From Burkholderiales bacterium (GTDB taxonomy: Bacteria; Pseudomonadota; Gammaproteobacteria; Burkholderiales; Burkholderiaceae_B): 7,119 nt of DNA. Each line of letters opens with the position of its first letter. Positions within the stretch are counted from its first letter, which is position 1. Shown here one piece after another: positions 6,380 through 7,119 of the stretch. A model generated the notes under the pieces. That model had not been told where the DNA came from. It made no database searches and saw only the letters and a list, made by a program, of their open reading frames with translations. The position numbers were made by a program, and so were the translations under genes. The stretch lies in contig SXZD01000020.1 of assembly GCA_005788065.1 (NCBI GenBank), positions 1 through 7,119 on the forward strand. The letters are read 5' to 3'.

Positions 6380-7054
6380 TCACAGCCGAAACCAGTGCGC
6401 TGCGCCCGTCTGCGCAAACTTGACTGAAGCCCCCATCAGCAAAGCGACTGCTGCGACGCTCACCGCAAACACATCCAGCATCAGCGCATGCTCGGGCATG
6501 ACGCCAAACACGTGACGCAGCAAGTCCACCACATAGGTAAACGGATTGCACATGGACAACCACCGTGCCAGCGCAGGCATGCCTTGCACCGGGTACAGTG
6601 CGCCACTGAAAAAGAAAACCGGAAAAATGACGAAATTCATCATCACAGCGAATCCATCCAGCGTCTTGGTGAACACGCCGCACAGCGAACCCAAAGCGGA
6701 ACAGCAAAGCGCAGACATGATGCATGCGGCCACCAAACTCGCCACGCCAGGCCACTGCAAGCGGCCGGCCCACGGCAGGACCTCACGCAGAACGTGTGTG
6801 GCCGATGGTCCAGCGACCATGTCCAGCGCCTGATAGACGCCATCGGAGGCGAGCAGGATGCCAAGCAGCAGGCCTGTCTGCAACAGTGCATTGATGGCGG
6901 CGGACATGCACTTTGCCAGCAACACGTGTATGCCCGCCACCGGTGCAGACACCAGCAAGCGCATGGTGCCCGCCTCTTTAGTCGGCCCTGCAAAATTCAT
7001 TTCAGCCAGCAAAAGCGAGCCTTTGCTGACCACCATTAACCGCCACTGACCCAT
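6380..7054 (-). CDS. ABC-2 type permease, PedC-like, N-terminally truncated
   Basis: A 224-residue membrane protein with several hydrophobic segments. It resembles the C-terminal part of ABC-2 permeases, and more closely the PedC-type permease of the PQQ alcohol dehydrogenase system. Marks are GTMRLLVSAPV (~29-39), FAVMMNFVIFPVFFFSGALY and CNPFTYVVDLLRHVFG. PedC-like permeases normally have roughly 90-110 residues with one or two membrane spans before the GTMR-like motif; here there are 28, and an in-frame TGA at 7061-7063 blocks extension. Neither other frame upstream gives a membrane segment, so a simple frameshift does not explain the loss. It is probably a remnant or pseudogene, with the homology ending somewhere near 7005-7030. 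No ribosome site precedes ATG 7054. The gene converges on the relay operon: its stop (6380-6382) lies one base from the other gene's stop. The partner ATPase is not in the window. Confidence 0.72.
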   Translation of the reverse strand: MGQWRLMVVSKGSLLLAEMNFAGPTKEAGTMRLLVSAPVAGIHVLLAKCMSAAINALLQTGLLLGILLASDGVYQALDMVAGPSATHVLREVLPWAGRLQWPGVASLVAACIMSALCCSALGSLCGVFTKTLDGFAVMMNFVIFPVFFFSGALYPVQGMPALARWLSMCNPFTYVVDLLRHVFGVMPEHALMLDVFAVSVAAVALLMGASVKFAQTGAAHWFRL

Positions 7055-7118
7055 CAGTAATCATGGCGACCAGTTTATTCACCCACGCAAGCACCTGTTT
7101 CGGCGAGAAATAAAGACC
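7002..7118 (-). other. Unidentified open frame at the right edge, upstream of the truncated permease
   Basis: On the minus strand a frame enters from beyond the window and runs 38 codons to a TGA at 7002-7004. It includes the protein-like stretch SPKQVLAWVNKLVAMITDG. It overlaps the start of the permease frame and is not part of a permease. I do not recognise it. The plus strand here also shows CTGACC twice, 21 bases apart (7025 and 7046), in a setting that recalls insertion-sequence ends, but no terminal repeat pair or target duplication can be seen. It may be the end of an inserted or recombined segment that cut off the permease. Low certainty. Confidence 0.25.
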
Positions 7119-7119
7119 C

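Noticed and set aside
6376..6450. Bidirectional terminator between the convergent genes
   Set aside because: The two stop codons are one base apart, and I found no stem with a T-tract on either strand.
7020..7119. IS21-type insertion sequence end
   Set aside because: The twice-repeated CTGACC and nearby sequence are suggestive, but no transposase, paired terminal repeat or target duplication is visible, so it is only mentioned as a possibility.

Overview
The window looks like a moderately GC-rich proteobacterial chromosome. The gene families are those of periplasmic PQQ-dependent alcohol or aldehyde oxidation, as found in Burkholderiales and other Beta- and Gammaproteobacteria. The taxonomic guess rests on gene content only and is weak.

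Layout. Bases 2-43 are the last 13 codons of an aldehyde dehydrogenase, followed by a perfect intrinsic terminator. A compact plus-strand block follows, probably one operon: a DUF779 protein (123-551), a regulator with a ModE-like winged helix and a periplasmic-binding-like domain (566-1600), a secreted PQQ quinoprotein fused to a SoxY-SoxZ-like sulfur-carrier module (1621-4131), a secreted metallo-beta-lactamase-fold protein (4131-5156), and a second, highly degenerate protein apparently of the same fold (5134-6378). These neighbours are separated by 14 and 20 bases, a one-base stop/start overlap, and an overlap of up to 23 bases. A convergent minus-strand gene (6380-7054) encodes the C-terminal two thirds of an ABC-2 permease that resembles PedC of the PQQ alcohol dehydrogenase system. 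It has lost its N-terminal part. The last ~100 bases do not belong to it.

How the genes fit together. The quinoprotein, the SoxYZ-like carrier and the two SoxH-related MBL proteins match what is known from family descriptions as the quinoprotein relay system: a periplasmic PQQ dehydrogenase, a cysteine carrier, and two hydrolases named relay metallohydrolase 1 and 2. Two things stand out. The dehydrogenase and the carrier, normally separate proteins, are one 836-residue polypeptide. Both hydrolases have lost metal ligands: the first by my alignment lacks three of seven, the second nearly all, although it keeps a CxxC. The last gene also has a 12-bp tandem repeat at its 5' end that makes its start uncertain. 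The aldehyde dehydrogenase and DUF779 would handle the aldehyde product in the cytoplasm.

Family assignments come from remembered motifs, not searches. No RNA genes, CRISPR array, origin or complete mobile element were seen.
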